Below the pieces are notes generated by a model, which did no database searches, had not been told where the DNA came from, and saw nothing but the letters and a program-made list of their open reading frames with translations. Below, piece after piece: positions 42,414 through 51,667 of a stretch of 64,000 nt of DNA (within the stretch, counting starts at the first letter, position 1; every line of letters starts with the position of its first letter). Position numbers and translations under genes: made by a program. The DNA lies in the NCBI RefSeq assembly GCF_024436435.1, contig NZ_JAFMZP010000011.1, forward strand, positions 80,627-144,626. The letters run 5' to 3'. Source of the DNA: Desertivirga xinjiangensis (GTDB taxonomy: Bacteria; Bacteroidota; Bacteroidia; Sphingobacteriales; Sphingobacteriaceae).

Positions 42414-43256
42414 TTATGTGACAGCATCGCGATTTTTTAATAAAGATAATTTTTCCGGATTTCGTAAAATGAATACATTTTTAATTATACCTTTTTCAAT
42501 ATGAAATATCTTGCAGGTTGTAAGGCTCTCGCCCTCATAATAACAGAGGGCAGGTGAGTGATTGATAAAGCAAAAAGACCCGTCCCGATCCTGGTAAAAC
42601 TTTTGATAGATACCAGATAAAAATGCAAGGCAGTCCTGTTTGCCGTGCAAGGGATTAACTGCAGCGCTGGCTTTTCCACCGCCGTCCGAAACAATGCTGA
42701 TATCTTCTTTTAAAAGTTGTTCAAGCTGGCTGATATCAGCCCTTGCCATAATGTCGAGATACTTCTGCAATAAGAGGGTATCTGGCATAGATTGCGCTGG
42801 CGCCTGTACCTTTATCCTCTTTTTTGACCGGGCTAAGAGTTGGCGGGAGTTTTCTTCGGTCATGTCGAGAAGCCGGGCAATTTCTGAGTGATCATAATCA
42901 TAAGCTTCCCTTAGAATGAAAACAGCGCGCTGGCGGGCATTTAATTTTTCGAGAAGAACCATCATGGAGTATGAAAGAACCTCCTTTCGGTCTATACGCT
43001 TATCGGCGGTGTCTGTTTCCACAGGTTCAGGCAGCCATTGTCCCGGATAGTTTCTGATTTCCCGCCGGTGTTTGTTTTTGAAATTAATAGCATGGTTTAT
43101 CACCATCTTTTTTATGTAGGCCTCTTTGTTAAAAAGTGAGCTTTCATTAAGCTGCAGGTACTTTATATAAACATCCTGGACAATGTCCTTCGCTTCGTCA
43201 ATGCATCCGGTGATATTGTACGCATACGTGGTAAGTACAGGCCTTAAATCTTCCAT
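42414..43256 (-). CDS. ECF41-type sigma factor with SnoaL-like C-terminal domain
   Basis: A 280-residue ECF sigma factor with sigma2 (about 1-70), sigma4 (about 92-150, LNARQRAVFILREAY) and a ~120-residue SnoaL-like extension. It has the three motifs that define ECF41: WLPEPV in the linker (74-79), DGGGK (191-195) and NPEKL (266-270). In this group the C-terminal domain controls sigma activity and replaces an anti-sigma factor. No anti-sigma gene is present. The neighbour downstream is the expected CMD gene. Confidence 0.93.
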   Translation of the reverse strand: MEDLRPVLTTYAYNITGCIDEAKDIVQDVYIKYLQLNESSLFNKEAYIKKMVINHAINFKNKHRREIRNYPGQWLPEPVETDTADKRIDRKEVLSYSMMVLLEKLNARQRAVFILREAYDYDHSEIARLLDMTEENSRQLLARSKKRIKVQAPAQSMPDTLLLQKYLDIMARADISQLEQLLKEDISIVSDGGGKASAAVNPLHGKQDCLAFLSGIYQKFYQDRDGSFCFINHSPALCYYEGESLTTCKIFHIEKGIIKNVFILRNPEKLSLLKNRDAVT

Positions 43257-43339
43257 ATTTCTAATTACTATGTCTTATCCCGACAAGTTGGCCAAGGAAA
43301 AAGTGACAAGCAATTTAAGGAAAATGTTTTTATACGAAA

Positions 43340-43369
43340 ACAGGGTTAAAACAATCGCTTTAACCCTGT
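43340..43369 (-). terminator. Terminator after the 93-residue gene
   Basis: An 11-bp perfect stem (43340-43350 with 43359-43369), 8-nt loop. Read on the minus strand it is followed by a T-rich stretch and lies 24 bp after the stop at 43394. Confidence 0.7.
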
Positions 43370-43393
43370 CTTTAAACTGAAAAACTTTAGTCG

Positions 43394-43675
43394 TCAGGAG
43401 TTATCATCAGCCCCCGAATTGCCGGATTTTAATTTATCCTTTTCATCGAGATAATCCATATCCATTTGTTCTTCGTGCCCATCGTAACCAATCATAGTGT
43501 CTTCTACAGCCATCTTATAGCCGTCCTGTTCGTGCAGATCTTCACTTACGGCGTTGGTGGTACCTGCAAAACCAGTATCATTTGTTGCTTCCGGATCAGG
43601 TTTGTTCGTTTGAGCACCTCCAATGGAATTGTCATGTCCCTTAGCCTGTTCTTTATTTTTTTCCTGCTTTTCCAT
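43394..43675 (-). CDS. Small acidic hypothetical protein
   Basis: A 93-residue hydrophilic protein rich in Asp, Glu, Asn and Gly, without hydrophobic core, signal or cysteine, and probably disordered. Segments such as EKNKEQAKGHDN and DGHEEQMDMDYLDEKDK look like stress-related low-complexity proteins. A terminator follows it and an inverted repeat lies upstream, which argues that it is a real gene. Function unknown. Confidence 0.6.
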   Translation of the reverse strand: MEKQEKNKEQAKGHDNSIGGAQTNKPDPEATNDTGFAGTTNAVSEDLHEQDGYKMAVEDTMIGYDGHEEQMDMDYLDEKDKLKSGNSGADDNS

Positions 43676-43712
43676 AGTTTTTGTTTTACTGTTATCGAAT
43701 AATTATTGTGCC

Positions 43713-43753
43713 AGTATTTACCCTGTATGAATCTCTTACTGCTGGTAAATACT
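43713..43753. promoter_or_regulatory. 10-bp inverted repeat in a divergent intergenic region
   Basis: AGTATTTACC (43713-43722) and its exact inverse GGTAAATACT (43744-43753) are separated by 21 nt. It lies between the divergent small acidic gene (start 43675) and the sugar dehydrogenase (start 43836). The spacing of arm centres is 31 bp, about three helical turns, so it could be an operator. Confidence 0.45.
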
Positions 43754-43835
43754 AAATGTCAACGGAAAAAAACTGCATTCACGCTCGAAAATAATTTTTG
43801 AAACACCCCTTGCTGGTTTTTGTTGCCAATCTGAT

Positions 43836-45251
43836 ATGAGAAATTTGACTATACTGTGTATATTAATTTGTTCCCTGGTTAACAGGTCTTTTTCACAAGG
43901 ATCTAAAGCAAAATTAAAAGCTTCTTTCAAACAACGGGTTATTACATCGAATTTAAAAGACCCCTGGGAAATTATATATGGGCCCGACGGTTATCTATGG
44001 ATAACTGAATCTAAAGCTTATTCGGTAAGCAGGATTAATATTGCCGACGGGAAGAAAACGGAGATTTTAAATTTAAATTCGGAGAAAAACTTTGGCGACA
44101 AGCCATGGCCGCAGGGAGGGTTAATGGGCATGGCGCTGCACCCGCAGTTGTTGTCGGGAAAGCCTTTTGTATATCTGGCATTTGTCAACAAGTTTATCCA
44201 ATCTGAGCCAAATTATGGTGGAAATTTCTTTCAGACGAAAATTGTTCGATATACCTGGAACCCTAAAAGAGGTATGCTTTATGATCCAATAGTTATTTCT
44301 GATTCAATTCCCGGAAGTAATGATCATAATGGAGGTCGTTTGATCATTGCCAGGGCTGATGGACGAGACTATCTATTTTATTCCGTGGGAGATATGGGCG
44401 CAGGTCAGTTCGATAATGGAGGAAGAGCAAATCATGCGCAGGACATTCGGTACTACGAAGGAAAGATATTGCGGTTTAATGCAGAACCCGATCAGGATCA
44501 AGATTCTGTAAAAAAATGGATACCCGGGTCCAATCCTTTTGAAAACGCAGTATGGAGCTTAGGGCATCGTAATCCTCAAGGCCTCGCCTCGGCTATTATA
44601 AATGGAAGCTCAAAATTATATTCATCAGAACACGGGCCATATTCTGATGATGAAATAAATCTGATAGAAAAAGGTGCCAATTACGGTCATCCATTTATTA
44701 TTGGATATAGGGATGGGAATTATGACGGCCTGGCTGCTAGTGTAAGTGATCACGATAGTTTGCCGGGTAAGTGGAATACAACGTATCCGCTCATAGAAAG
44801 CGAGGCTAAAAATGCAAAAAGGATCGGCTCGTCGTACCGTGATCCTCTCAAGGCTTTTAACCCTAACCATAGCAAATTTTTAAATGAACTTTTTAACGCT
44901 ACAATAACTAAAGCGAACAAACCCGACTGGCCTTCAGAAGCGCCGTCAAGTCTTGCGATATATACATTTGATGCGATTCCCGGCTGGAAAAATTCACTGC
45001 TAATTCCAACACTAAAGGGCGGAAAGCTGCTAAGAATGAAACTGGATAATGATGGAAGAAAGTTATCAGGCAAGGAAGAGGAGTATTTCAATTCAGATAA
45101 CAGGTATCGTGACATTGCAATTTCACCCGATGGAAAGACCATCTATCTCATTACGGACCAAAGCGCTGAGACATCAGGGCCAACTAAAGAAGATCCGCAG
45201 GGAAGTTCACAAAAAGGTGCCGTTATTGAGTTTACGTATGATGGGATGTAA
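43836..45251 (+). CDS. PQQ-dependent sugar dehydrogenase (sGDH-like)
   Basis: A 471-residue secreted beta-propeller (signal peptide 1-20). It begins with the family strand DPWEIIYGPDGYLWITES and has the catalytic motif H164-N-G-G-R-L, as in soluble glucose dehydrogenase, followed by FYSVGDMGAGQ and LGHRNPQGLA. It would oxidise an aldose in the periplasm using PQQ. No PQQ synthesis genes are in the window, so the cofactor would come from outside or from another locus. Confidence 0.92.
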   Translation: MRNLTILCILICSLVNRSFSQGSKAKLKASFKQRVITSNLKDPWEIIYGPDGYLWITESKAYSVSRINIADGKKTEILNLNSEKNFGDKPWPQGGLMGMALHPQLLSGKPFVYLAFVNKFIQSEPNYGGNFFQTKIVRYTWNPKRGMLYDPIVISDSIPGSNDHNGGRLIIARADGRDYLFYSVGDMGAGQFDNGGRANHAQDIRYYEGKILRFNAEPDQDQDSVKKWIPGSNPFENAVWSLGHRNPQGLASAIINGSSKLYSSEHGPYSDDEINLIEKGANYGHPFIIGYRDGNYDGLAASVSDHDSLPGKWNTTYPLIESEAKNAKRIGSSYRDPLKAFNPNHSKFLNELFNATITKANKPDWPSEAPSSLAIYTFDAIPGWKNSLLIPTLKGGKLLRMKLDNDGRKLSGKEEEYFNSDNRYRDIAISPDGKTIYLITDQSAETSGPTKEDPQGSSQKGAVIEFTYDGM

Positions 45252-45290
45252 AGAATTCATTATTGGTTACCGGTTGTTGCATCGTCCCGT

Positions 45291-45812
45291 CTAAAAGGGC
45301 CTGAAGTACGGTCTTGACACTAATCCTGTAAATGGCCATGGAATAGAACTTAAAATAATCAGAAGGCCGATGGTGAACCAGATTGTCATTGTCTTAAACT
45401 TGTCGCGGTCTGTGTTCTTTCTTTTTGCTTTTGCAGAGCCCACGGAGATGACGCTGACAGCGACGAACATCATCAGGCTATGCTCCATTCCGAAAAAACG
45501 TATTTCTCTCAGGTGAATGGCCTCGTCAAAATTCTGCATGAAATATTTTACAATGGGGCTTATAAAATATAGAATTATCCCAAGGGTAAATTGAATATGG
45601 GCTATTGTAGCTGTGACATGTCTCAGTCGGTCATGAGAATCGGAAAACTTCTTTTCCTTGATAGAGCCATACCAGGCGATAACAATGGAGATGAGTAAGG
45701 ATCCCAAAACGAACCAGCGAACGTAGGAATGTAATGTTAGCAAGATAAAATACACATTGCTTAGATGCAGTTGAAGGCGGAACGTTACAAAATAAGTTTT
45801 CAATAAAAACAC
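45291..45812 (-). CDS. Small four-helix membrane protein (cytochrome B-like)
   Basis: A 173-residue integral membrane protein with four or five helices (about 20-45, 65-88, 108-125, 142-160). Conserved motifs include LTLHSYVRW, ATIAHIQFTLGIILYFISP and FFGMEHSLMM, whose His residues could bind heme. Databases often label this Bacteroidota family cytochrome B. The true start may be the GTG at 45755 (YFILLTLHSYVRW). Function not established. Confidence 0.75.
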   Translation of the reverse strand: MFLLKTYFVTFRLQLHLSNVYFILLTLHSYVRWFVLGSLLISIVIAWYGSIKEKKFSDSHDRLRHVTATIAHIQFTLGIILYFISPIVKYFMQNFDEAIHLREIRFFGMEHSLMMFVAVSVISVGSAKAKRKNTDRDKFKTMTIWFTIGLLIILSSIPWPFTGLVSRPYFRPF

Positions 45813-45890
45813 CAGGACAGGCCTACGGCTTAAAGGTCCGGCTGCGAACCGGTCCCTGGTCTTAATTTAGTCTGTGAAATGGGAAAGAGG

Positions 45891-46301
45891 CTATTTCATA
45901 GAATGAAATCCGATGGAGTTGCCTTCACTATCTGTGCAGATTCCGCAATAACCATATTGGCCGATCGACATTTTATCCTGAATAACCTGGCCTCCTGCTG
46001 CGGCTACTCTTGAGAGTTCTACCGCACAGTCTTCACATGCAAAATAATTAAGTGTGCCCCCTGGCCCGGGTTTTAAGTTGTCTGACTTAACTAACATGCC
46101 GCTCATTCCAGGAGTGTCCATATTGCCGGGAAAAAATACCATTTCAAAGGATTCATCAGATCCTTCTTCAGCCTCCATGCCGGAAGGCACCGGTGCGGGT
46201 TCCATCTTAATATCTAAAACCGTTTCGTAGAATTTCTGGGCTCTTGCCAAATCTTCCACATAAATTTCTGTCCATACAAACGGGTTTCTTGCTGTTTTCA
46301 T
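45891..46301 (-). CDS. VOC-family (glyoxalase-like) protein
   Basis: A 136-residue vicinal-oxygen-chelate protein: FVWTEIYVEDLARAQKFYETVL at the N-terminus (first 14 shown by FVWTEIYVEDLARA), YFACEDCAVELSRV and the ending GYCGICTDSEGNSIGFH. It has two beta-alpha-beta repeats. Members include glyoxalases and antibiotic-binding proteins; the role here is open. Confidence 0.88.
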   Translation of the reverse strand: MKTARNPFVWTEIYVEDLARAQKFYETVLDIKMEPAPVPSGMEAEEGSDESFEMVFFPGNMDTPGMSGMLVKSDNLKPGPGGTLNYFACEDCAVELSRVAAAGGQVIQDKMSIGQYGYCGICTDSEGNSIGFHSMK

Positions 46302-46516
46302 AGCTTAAAAATTAATCTATTTTAATCCAAAGATCATCAATAAAATTACAAAATTAGGGTGGCAAAGAAGAAGGACACAAGGCTGAATTTAAGATGCAAT
46401 TTAGTGCAGAAATTAACCATAAAGCTCACAAAGCCAGTGCGCAATCCAGCTCGCAATCATAAAATTTATTATCTTTATTTGAACTTTTTGGTAATCTCTG
46501 CACATTAAACAACTCC

Positions 46517-47110
46517 ATGATATTAAACCTTCACATTAGATTTTCTATGTTCCTCATTTTGTTCCTGATAGCAGGGTCTCAACTTTAATCGCAACAAAAA
46601 GCAGATCCGTTGCTCGGAAAATGGGAAGGGAAATTAGTCTTGCCGGGAGCAGAGTTGCGTGTGTTTTTTGAAATAAGCAAAGCAACAGACGGAACGTTGC
46701 AGTCGAAGATGGCCAGTCCCGACCATGGAGCAAGTAATATCCCGGTAGATCAGGTGGTCTGGAGAAATGACTCCTTGTTTTTAAGTGTAAATGTGGTTGG
46801 AGGTGCTTACTCGGCAAAGCTGTCGGCAGATCAAAAACAGCTGAGTGGCGTATGGAAACAAGGAGCCGGAGCCTTGCCTCTTACTGTCAAAAAAACTGAT
46901 GAACTAACGTTCTATAGCCAACGTCCGCAGGAACCAAAGAAACCGTATCCTTATTTCGAAGAGATCTTGACTTATAATAATAAACGAGCGAACATCTCAC
47001 TCGGAGGGACGCTTACTTTGCCTTCAGGCCAGGGACCGTTTCCGGCTGCCATTCTCATTTCCGGTTCAGGTGCACAAAACAGAGATGGAGAAATTATGGG
47101 TCATAAATGA
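46517..47110 (+). pseudogene. Alpha/beta hydrolase, N-terminal remnant with a nonsense codon
   Basis: From ATG 46517 the frame encodes a signal peptide (FLILFLIAGSQL), hits a TAA at 46586-46588, and resumes in the same frame with SQQKADPLLGKWEGKL. The following ~150 residues are the N-terminal domain of secreted hydrolases of the S9/dienelactone type, up to FPAAILISGSGAQNRDGEIMGHK. In relatives the catalytic domain continues from GHK for about 300 residues; here a TGA follows and the rest is missing. So the gene has both a nonsense mutation and a 3' deletion. The sequence 47111-47257 after it is not recognisable. Confidence 0.8.
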
Positions 47111-47257
47111 GGGTGTATTCCCTTCCCCGACAGCAACGGGCTGGCAGGGATATGATTGTCCTACAATACTGATAAGTATGGAAGAAATTGTTTAGGAATC
47201 CGGAGAGCGCTGCGCTAACTCTCCAGACCGGGTATCGCCATATTAAGAAAGTTGTTC

Positions 47258-48001
47258 TTATCTGTTATAGCTATCAACGGCTGCTTTTAGATATCTTGGC
47301 GCTTTGAGGGTTTTGGTGTAACCGAGTATGGCGAATATTGCACCTGTGCCCAGTAGTATAAAACTTGGAGCAAAATTGGGAGTAGAGTGATTGTCCAAGG
47401 ATGTATGGTTATGACTACTTATTCCCTTAGCTAAAAATGAGATAAATCCAGCAGCCATCGAAGCGCCGCCGGCGATGAAAAAGACTTTCTCCGTCTTTTT
47501 TACCGAATTATACTGGTTCAAGAGTTCAATGCTCTCTATGTTTTCAGCCATATCGGCTCTGAGATTTGCGTAAGTCGCTTTCTTTAAATCCTCAAATCCC
47601 AGGTTGTAGAAGTTCTTGGTAAATATCACTTCCGGTTCTTTGTATCCCCGGTAGCGAGGCCCGCGGCGATGGTCCCAGTCAATGAAGCTCTTTTCATAAA
47701 CGTTGATCTTACCTTTTCTAATTCTCTCATAAAACATGTTCTCGCCGGTTATGCTTAGGTTGCTGCTGTTTGCGTAAAAACCTTCTTCGTTATTAAAGAA
47801 TTTCACTTGGTCGGGATGAACTCGCCTGCCGTCTACACGGAAATACGGCCGGCCTGTAAAATCTCTTGTGAGATAAATGTCCCTGGCGAAGACTACTGAA
47901 TCTGGATAGAGATAAAGAAAGTTTTTTGATTCGTCTGGTTGTGCGGATGCAGTAAGCGTGCAAAGCATGCACACAAGCATGAAAGTAAAGATTTTTTCCA
48001 T
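47258..48001 (-). CDS. Hypothetical exported protein with C-terminal membrane helices
   Basis: A 247-residue protein with signal peptide (1-20, ending ASA). The middle contains a DUF-like beta-rich domain (SVVFARDIYLTRDFTGRPYFRVDGRR) that is not recognised. Two hydrophobic helices lie near the C-terminus (about 172-192 and 210-228). It looks intact and Bacteroidota-typical. No function assigned. Confidence 0.7.
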   Translation of the reverse strand: MEKIFTFMLVCMLCTLTASAQPDESKNFLYLYPDSVVFARDIYLTRDFTGRPYFRVDGRRVHPDQVKFFNNEEGFYANSSNLSITGENMFYERIRKGKINVYEKSFIDWDHRRGPRYRGYKEPEVIFTKNFYNLGFEDLKKATYANLRADMAENIESIELLNQYNSVKKTEKVFFIAGGASMAAGFISFLAKGISSHNHTSLDNHSTPNFAPSFILLGTGAIFAILGYTKTLKAPRYLKAAVDSYNR

Positions 48002-48125
48002 TTGAAAAGGTTCTAAGTGTGTGTATTGGTTGGAATAAAAGAGAAGTGTTTGGTTTAATCAGGAGGTGAATTTTGGACTATGAAGCTTGGGAAGCTCACG
48101 CTCGATGACCGCCCTCGTCACGCGT

Positions 48126-48165
48126 GCGCTAGCATAGGATTTCTCAAATCTTCATATGCTGGCGC
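48126..48165. repeat. Imperfect 11-bp inverted repeat
   Basis: GCGCTAGCATA (48126-48136) and TATGCTGGCGC (48155-48165) pair with one mismatch around an 18-nt spacer. It lies in the 240-bp gap between the hypothetical gene and pth; the rest of the gap shows nothing I can name. Confidence 0.4.
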
Positions 48166-48241
48166 ATTCGTCCCGTGTGTTCCATACGGCTCTTTTAATA
48201 AAATCACACTTATTCTCAAATCTTCTATAGATTTTCCAACC

Positions 48242-48802
48242 TTATTTATTAAACCGCGTCATGGTTAATTCCACTCCGGCAGTAACAAAACTTTCAATCA
48301 TCTCAATGGACCGGTCTATTAAAGCAGGTAATTCGGGTTGTTCATCTTTATCGAAACCACTCAATACATAATCTACCTGACGCCCTTTTGGGTAATTGTC
48401 GCCAATGCCAAACCGTAACCTCGGGTAATTTTGGCCGCCAACGAGCGATTCAATGCTTTTGAGCCCGTTGTGCCCCGCATTACCTCCCTTGGGTTTTAAG
48501 CGGATGGCTCCAAAAGGAATTGCCAGATCATCCACAATAACCAGGATGTTTTCCACCGGGATCTTCAACTCATGCATCCAGTAGTTAACTGCTTTCCCAC
48601 TCAGGTTCATGTATGTGGTGGGTTTAATAGTATATATCTTTTTACCCTTAAAACTAAACTCAGAATAATAGGCCAGGCGAAGGTTCGCGAAGTTTACACC
48701 GGCCTTTTTTGCCATAGCATCCGCAATCATAAAACCTATATTATGTCGCGTGTCTGCATATTCAGGGCCGATATTTCCCAGGCCAACGATCAGATATTTC
48801 AT
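48242..48802 (-). CDS. pth: Peptidyl-tRNA hydrolase
   Basis: A 186-residue Pth, which frees tRNA from stalled peptidyl-tRNA. It starts MKYLIVGLGNIG with the catalytic H20 in DTRHNIGF; LVIVDDLAIPFG and KGGNAGHNGLKSI are also present. I place the start at 48802; the longer frame to 48853 adds 17 unrelated residues. Single-gene unit. Confidence 0.95.
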   Translation of the reverse strand: MKYLIVGLGNIGPEYADTRHNIGFMIADAMAKKAGVNFANLRLAYYSEFSFKGKKIYTIKPTTYMNLSGKAVNYWMHELKIPVENILVIVDDLAIPFGAIRLKPKGGNAGHNGLKSIESLVGGQNYPRLRFGIGDNYPKGRQVDYVLSGFDKDEQPELPALIDRSIEMIESFVTAGVELTMTRFNK

Positions 48803-49052
48803 CATTTGATATGGACAAAGATAGACGCTTTTACATGAAAGACAAAAGATCACAGAATCTGAACATCTTTTAGATTTTGTGTAACGAAAGCTCGGATGTT
48901 ACGTCTTTTATATATAACATTCTTTAACATTTCGGTTGAATGTTCTTTTGTAGCTTCGTACCTAAATTTTGGCTGATTGACTACCAGTACTGTGATTTGG
49001 ATTTGCTGATTATTTATTAGACATATCACATAACAAACCTAATAATGCCACT

Positions 49053-51491
49053 ATGAAAACCAACATTATGCAAGGGTGCCTGTTTGTTCTGGCCCTTGTT
49101 TTGTCCTTCCCCGCTGTGTCCCAGGAGTCTGAAGCATACTCAATCAAGGGTAGTATTATTGATTCCGCTTCCCGCAAGGCGATGGAATATGTTACTGTAG
49201 TTTTAAAATCGCAGGACAATAAACCGTTGAAAACGGCATTGACTTCCGCCAGGGGCAACTTTGTTATTAAGGATGTGGCAGCCGGGAAGTATAGTATCAG
49301 CATCGTTTCTGTTGGACATAAGCCAAAGGTCATTGCTGTAAATGCGAGCGGAAGTACGCTAGTAATCGATAAAGGCACTATTGAGCTAAGTAGTGCCGAG
49401 AATCAGTTGAAGGAAGTTACAATTACCGGTGATCGTCCTATGGTCAAACAAGAGGTAGACCGGATCTCCTATGATGTTCAGGCGGATCCTGAAAGTAAAG
49501 TTAATAATGTGCTCGACATGTTGAGGAAGGTGCCCCTTGTTTCTATTGACGCCGATGATAACATTCAGATAAAGGGCAGCTCCAGCTTTAAAGTTTTAAT
49601 AAATGGCCGTCCTTCTTCATTGGTAGCCCGCAGTCCAAAAGATGTTTTTAAAAGCATGCCGGCAAGTGATATACAAAAAACTGAGGTGATAACCACACCT
49701 CCGGCAAAATACGATAGCGAAGGCCTGGCCGGCATTATAAATATCATTACCACTAAAAAAGTTGATCAGGGGTATAACGGGTCGGTTTCTCCACGTTACC
49801 GTTTTCCTCAAGGGCCTGGCACTAATGCACAGCTCACCGTAAAAGGAAGTAAGTTTGGTCTCTCTACCTATATGGGAGGCAACTTGCGTAACACACCAAA
49901 CACTCTTTTTTCTATGTCGAGAATTGCACACCCCTCTGGAACAACCTTGTTCATGGATGGTGATCGCGAAAATGAAAACAGCTATGGTTATTCTAATGCC
50001 GAGCTGAGCTATGAGTTCGACAGCCTGAACCTGGTAACAGCGGAATTTGGTTATAATAAGGGCTCGGGCAATAATAACAGCTTTCAACGAGTGAGACAAA
50101 GTTCATTTTCGCCAGGGGAAAACATGTCTTATAGGATTGATAACTTAAGCGACTATGACTGGAACGGATATGAGTTAGGTTTAAACTATCAACTCGGTTT
50201 TAAGAGGAATAAAGAGCAGTTGCTCACTGGATCTTATAAGTTTAATAGTAGCGCCGAAGATAATTCCAGTAATTTTTTCGCTCAGGATAGGGTAAACTAT
50301 CCCGTAGAACAACACGGTAATTATGGCCAATACAACAAATCAGGAACAAAAGAGCAGACCATTCAACTGGATTATCTTCATCCTATAAAAAAACTAAATA
50401 TCGAGGGAGGACTGAAGATCATCTTGCGCAATAATTTTAGCGACTTTGAATACGGCGATTATAATGCATCCGGTACCTATATCGTTGACAACACCCGCTC
50501 CAACGAATTTGATTACCGCCAGAATGTTTACAGTTTCTACAATTCCTACCAGCTCAAAGTTAAAGACTGGGGCTTTAAGGCCGGCTTGCGACTGGAGCGT
50601 ACGGTTATTGATGCGAATTTTGTCTCGACTAACTCTTACTTTAAAACCGACTACAATAATTTTATTCCGTCAATTTCCGTGCAAAGGAAGTTGAAAAATA
50701 ACAATAGTATCAACCTGGGTTATACCCAACGAATCCAGCGGCCAAATATCTGGCAACTGAACCCGTATGTCGAACAGTTTAATGAGAACTTTACCCGCTC
50801 CGGAAACACGGAGCTGGATCCGGTTCTTAACCATAACTTTGATTTGAATTACAGCATATTTAAAAAAGGGTCGATCAATACCGGGGTAAGCTATTCATTC
50901 GCAAATAACACCATTCAATATGTAAACCGGCTGGAAGGTAATGTTAGTCGTGCTACGTTTGAGAATATCGGGAAGGATAAGAACCTCGGCTTTAATTTTA
51001 GCACCAATCAGGAAATCACCAAAATGATTAATTTCAATGTTAACGGTAGGCTTTCATATATCTGGATGGAAGGCGTTATTGACAACGATTTATTGAAGAA
51101 CGATGGTGTGCAGGGTAATATTTATGCTTACGTAGGTTATAAACTAAAGAAGGACTGGCGTGCAGGAATAAACGGGGGTTTTTATAGTGCATGGATAACT
51201 TTGCAGGGGCAATCTAATCCGTACTATTACACATCTGCGAGTCTTTCAAAAGAGTTTTTGAAGAAAAAATTATCAGTATCAGGTTCGGTAAATAATCCGT
51301 TTCAAAAATTCAGAAATTGGAAGAACGATACCAATGGAGCGTCATTCAGTCAAAGCGAAAGCTTTCAGAACTATTACCGCAATTTTAGTTTGAACCTGAC
51401 TTATAAGTTCGGCCAGTTAAATGGGGAGATAAAGAAAAATCGTCGCGGCATCAATAATGATGATGTAGCTGGAAAAAGTAGCTCAAACTAG
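49053..51491 (+). CDS. TonB-dependent outer-membrane receptor (OMP beta-barrel family)
   Basis: An 812-residue receptor with signal peptide (1-23, ending AVSQ), a carboxypeptidase-like regulatory domain (about 28-110, IKGSIIDSASRKAMEYVTV), a plug (about 120-230, EVTITGDRPMVKQEVDRISYDV, here its first part) with INIITTKK at its end, and the barrel to the C-terminus. It is the short non-SusC class often linked to metal or peptide uptake; there is no SusD partner. The substrate cannot be deduced. Confidence 0.92.
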   Translation: MKTNIMQGCLFVLALVLSFPAVSQESEAYSIKGSIIDSASRKAMEYVTVVLKSQDNKPLKTALTSARGNFVIKDVAAGKYSISIVSVGHKPKVIAVNASGSTLVIDKGTIELSSAENQLKEVTITGDRPMVKQEVDRISYDVQADPESKVNNVLDMLRKVPLVSIDADDNIQIKGSSSFKVLINGRPSSLVARSPKDVFKSMPASDIQKTEVITTPPAKYDSEGLAGIINIITTKKVDQGYNGSVSPRYRFPQGPGTNAQLTVKGSKFGLSTYMGGNLRNTPNTLFSMSRIAHPSGTTLFMDGDRENENSYGYSNAELSYEFDSLNLVTAEFGYNKGSGNNNSFQRVRQSSFSPGENMSYRIDNLSDYDWNGYELGLNYQLGFKRNKEQLLTGSYKFNSSAEDNSSNFFAQDRVNYPVEQHGNYGQYNKSGTKEQTIQLDYLHPIKKLNIEGGLKIILRNNFSDFEYGDYNASGTYIVDNTRSNEFDYRQNVYSFYNSYQLKVKDWGFKAGLRLERTVIDANFVSTNSYFKTDYNNFIPSISVQRKLKNNNSINLGYTQRIQRPNIWQLNPYVEQFNENFTRSGNTELDPVLNHNFDLNYSIFKKGSINTGVSYSFANNTIQYVNRLEGNVSRATFENIGKDKNLGFNFSTNQEITKMINFNVNGRLSYIWMEGVIDNDLLKNDGVQGNIYAYVGYKLKKDWRAGINGGFYSAWITLQGQSNPYYYTSASLSKEFLKKKLSVSGSVNNPFQKFRNWKNDTNGASFSQSESFQNYYRNFSLNLTYKFGQLNGEIKKNRRGINNDDVAGKSSSN

Positions 51492-51516
51492 AGGATATAT
51501 CCATTTTAGCGCCTAG

Positions 51517-51597
51517 TTCGTCATGCCGAACTTGTTTCTGCACCTCTTGAACCAGGTTTAAACTCAAGAGGTCCTGAAGCAAGTTCAGGATGACGAA
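51517..51597. repeat. REP-like dispersed palindromic element, copy B
   Basis: An 81-bp near-palindrome: the arms starting TTCGTCAT (51517) and ending ATGACGAA (51597) pair over about 34 bp with 5 mismatches, around a 13-nt centre. It contains the same words (GAACTTGTTTC, CACCTCTTGA) as copies A and C. It sits between the TonB receptor and the convergent kinase fusion, and may also end transcription. Confidence 0.85.
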
Positions 51598-51667
51598 GAA
51601 ACAGTTTCAGAGGAATGAACCAGGCCCTGAACACTTAAGGAAAGATGATATTCTGATTTTAGACCTG

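Noticed and set aside
48080..48268. 62-codon plus-strand open frame before pth
   Set aside because: It overlaps the end of pth and has no conserved features; the region holds only an imperfect inverted repeat.
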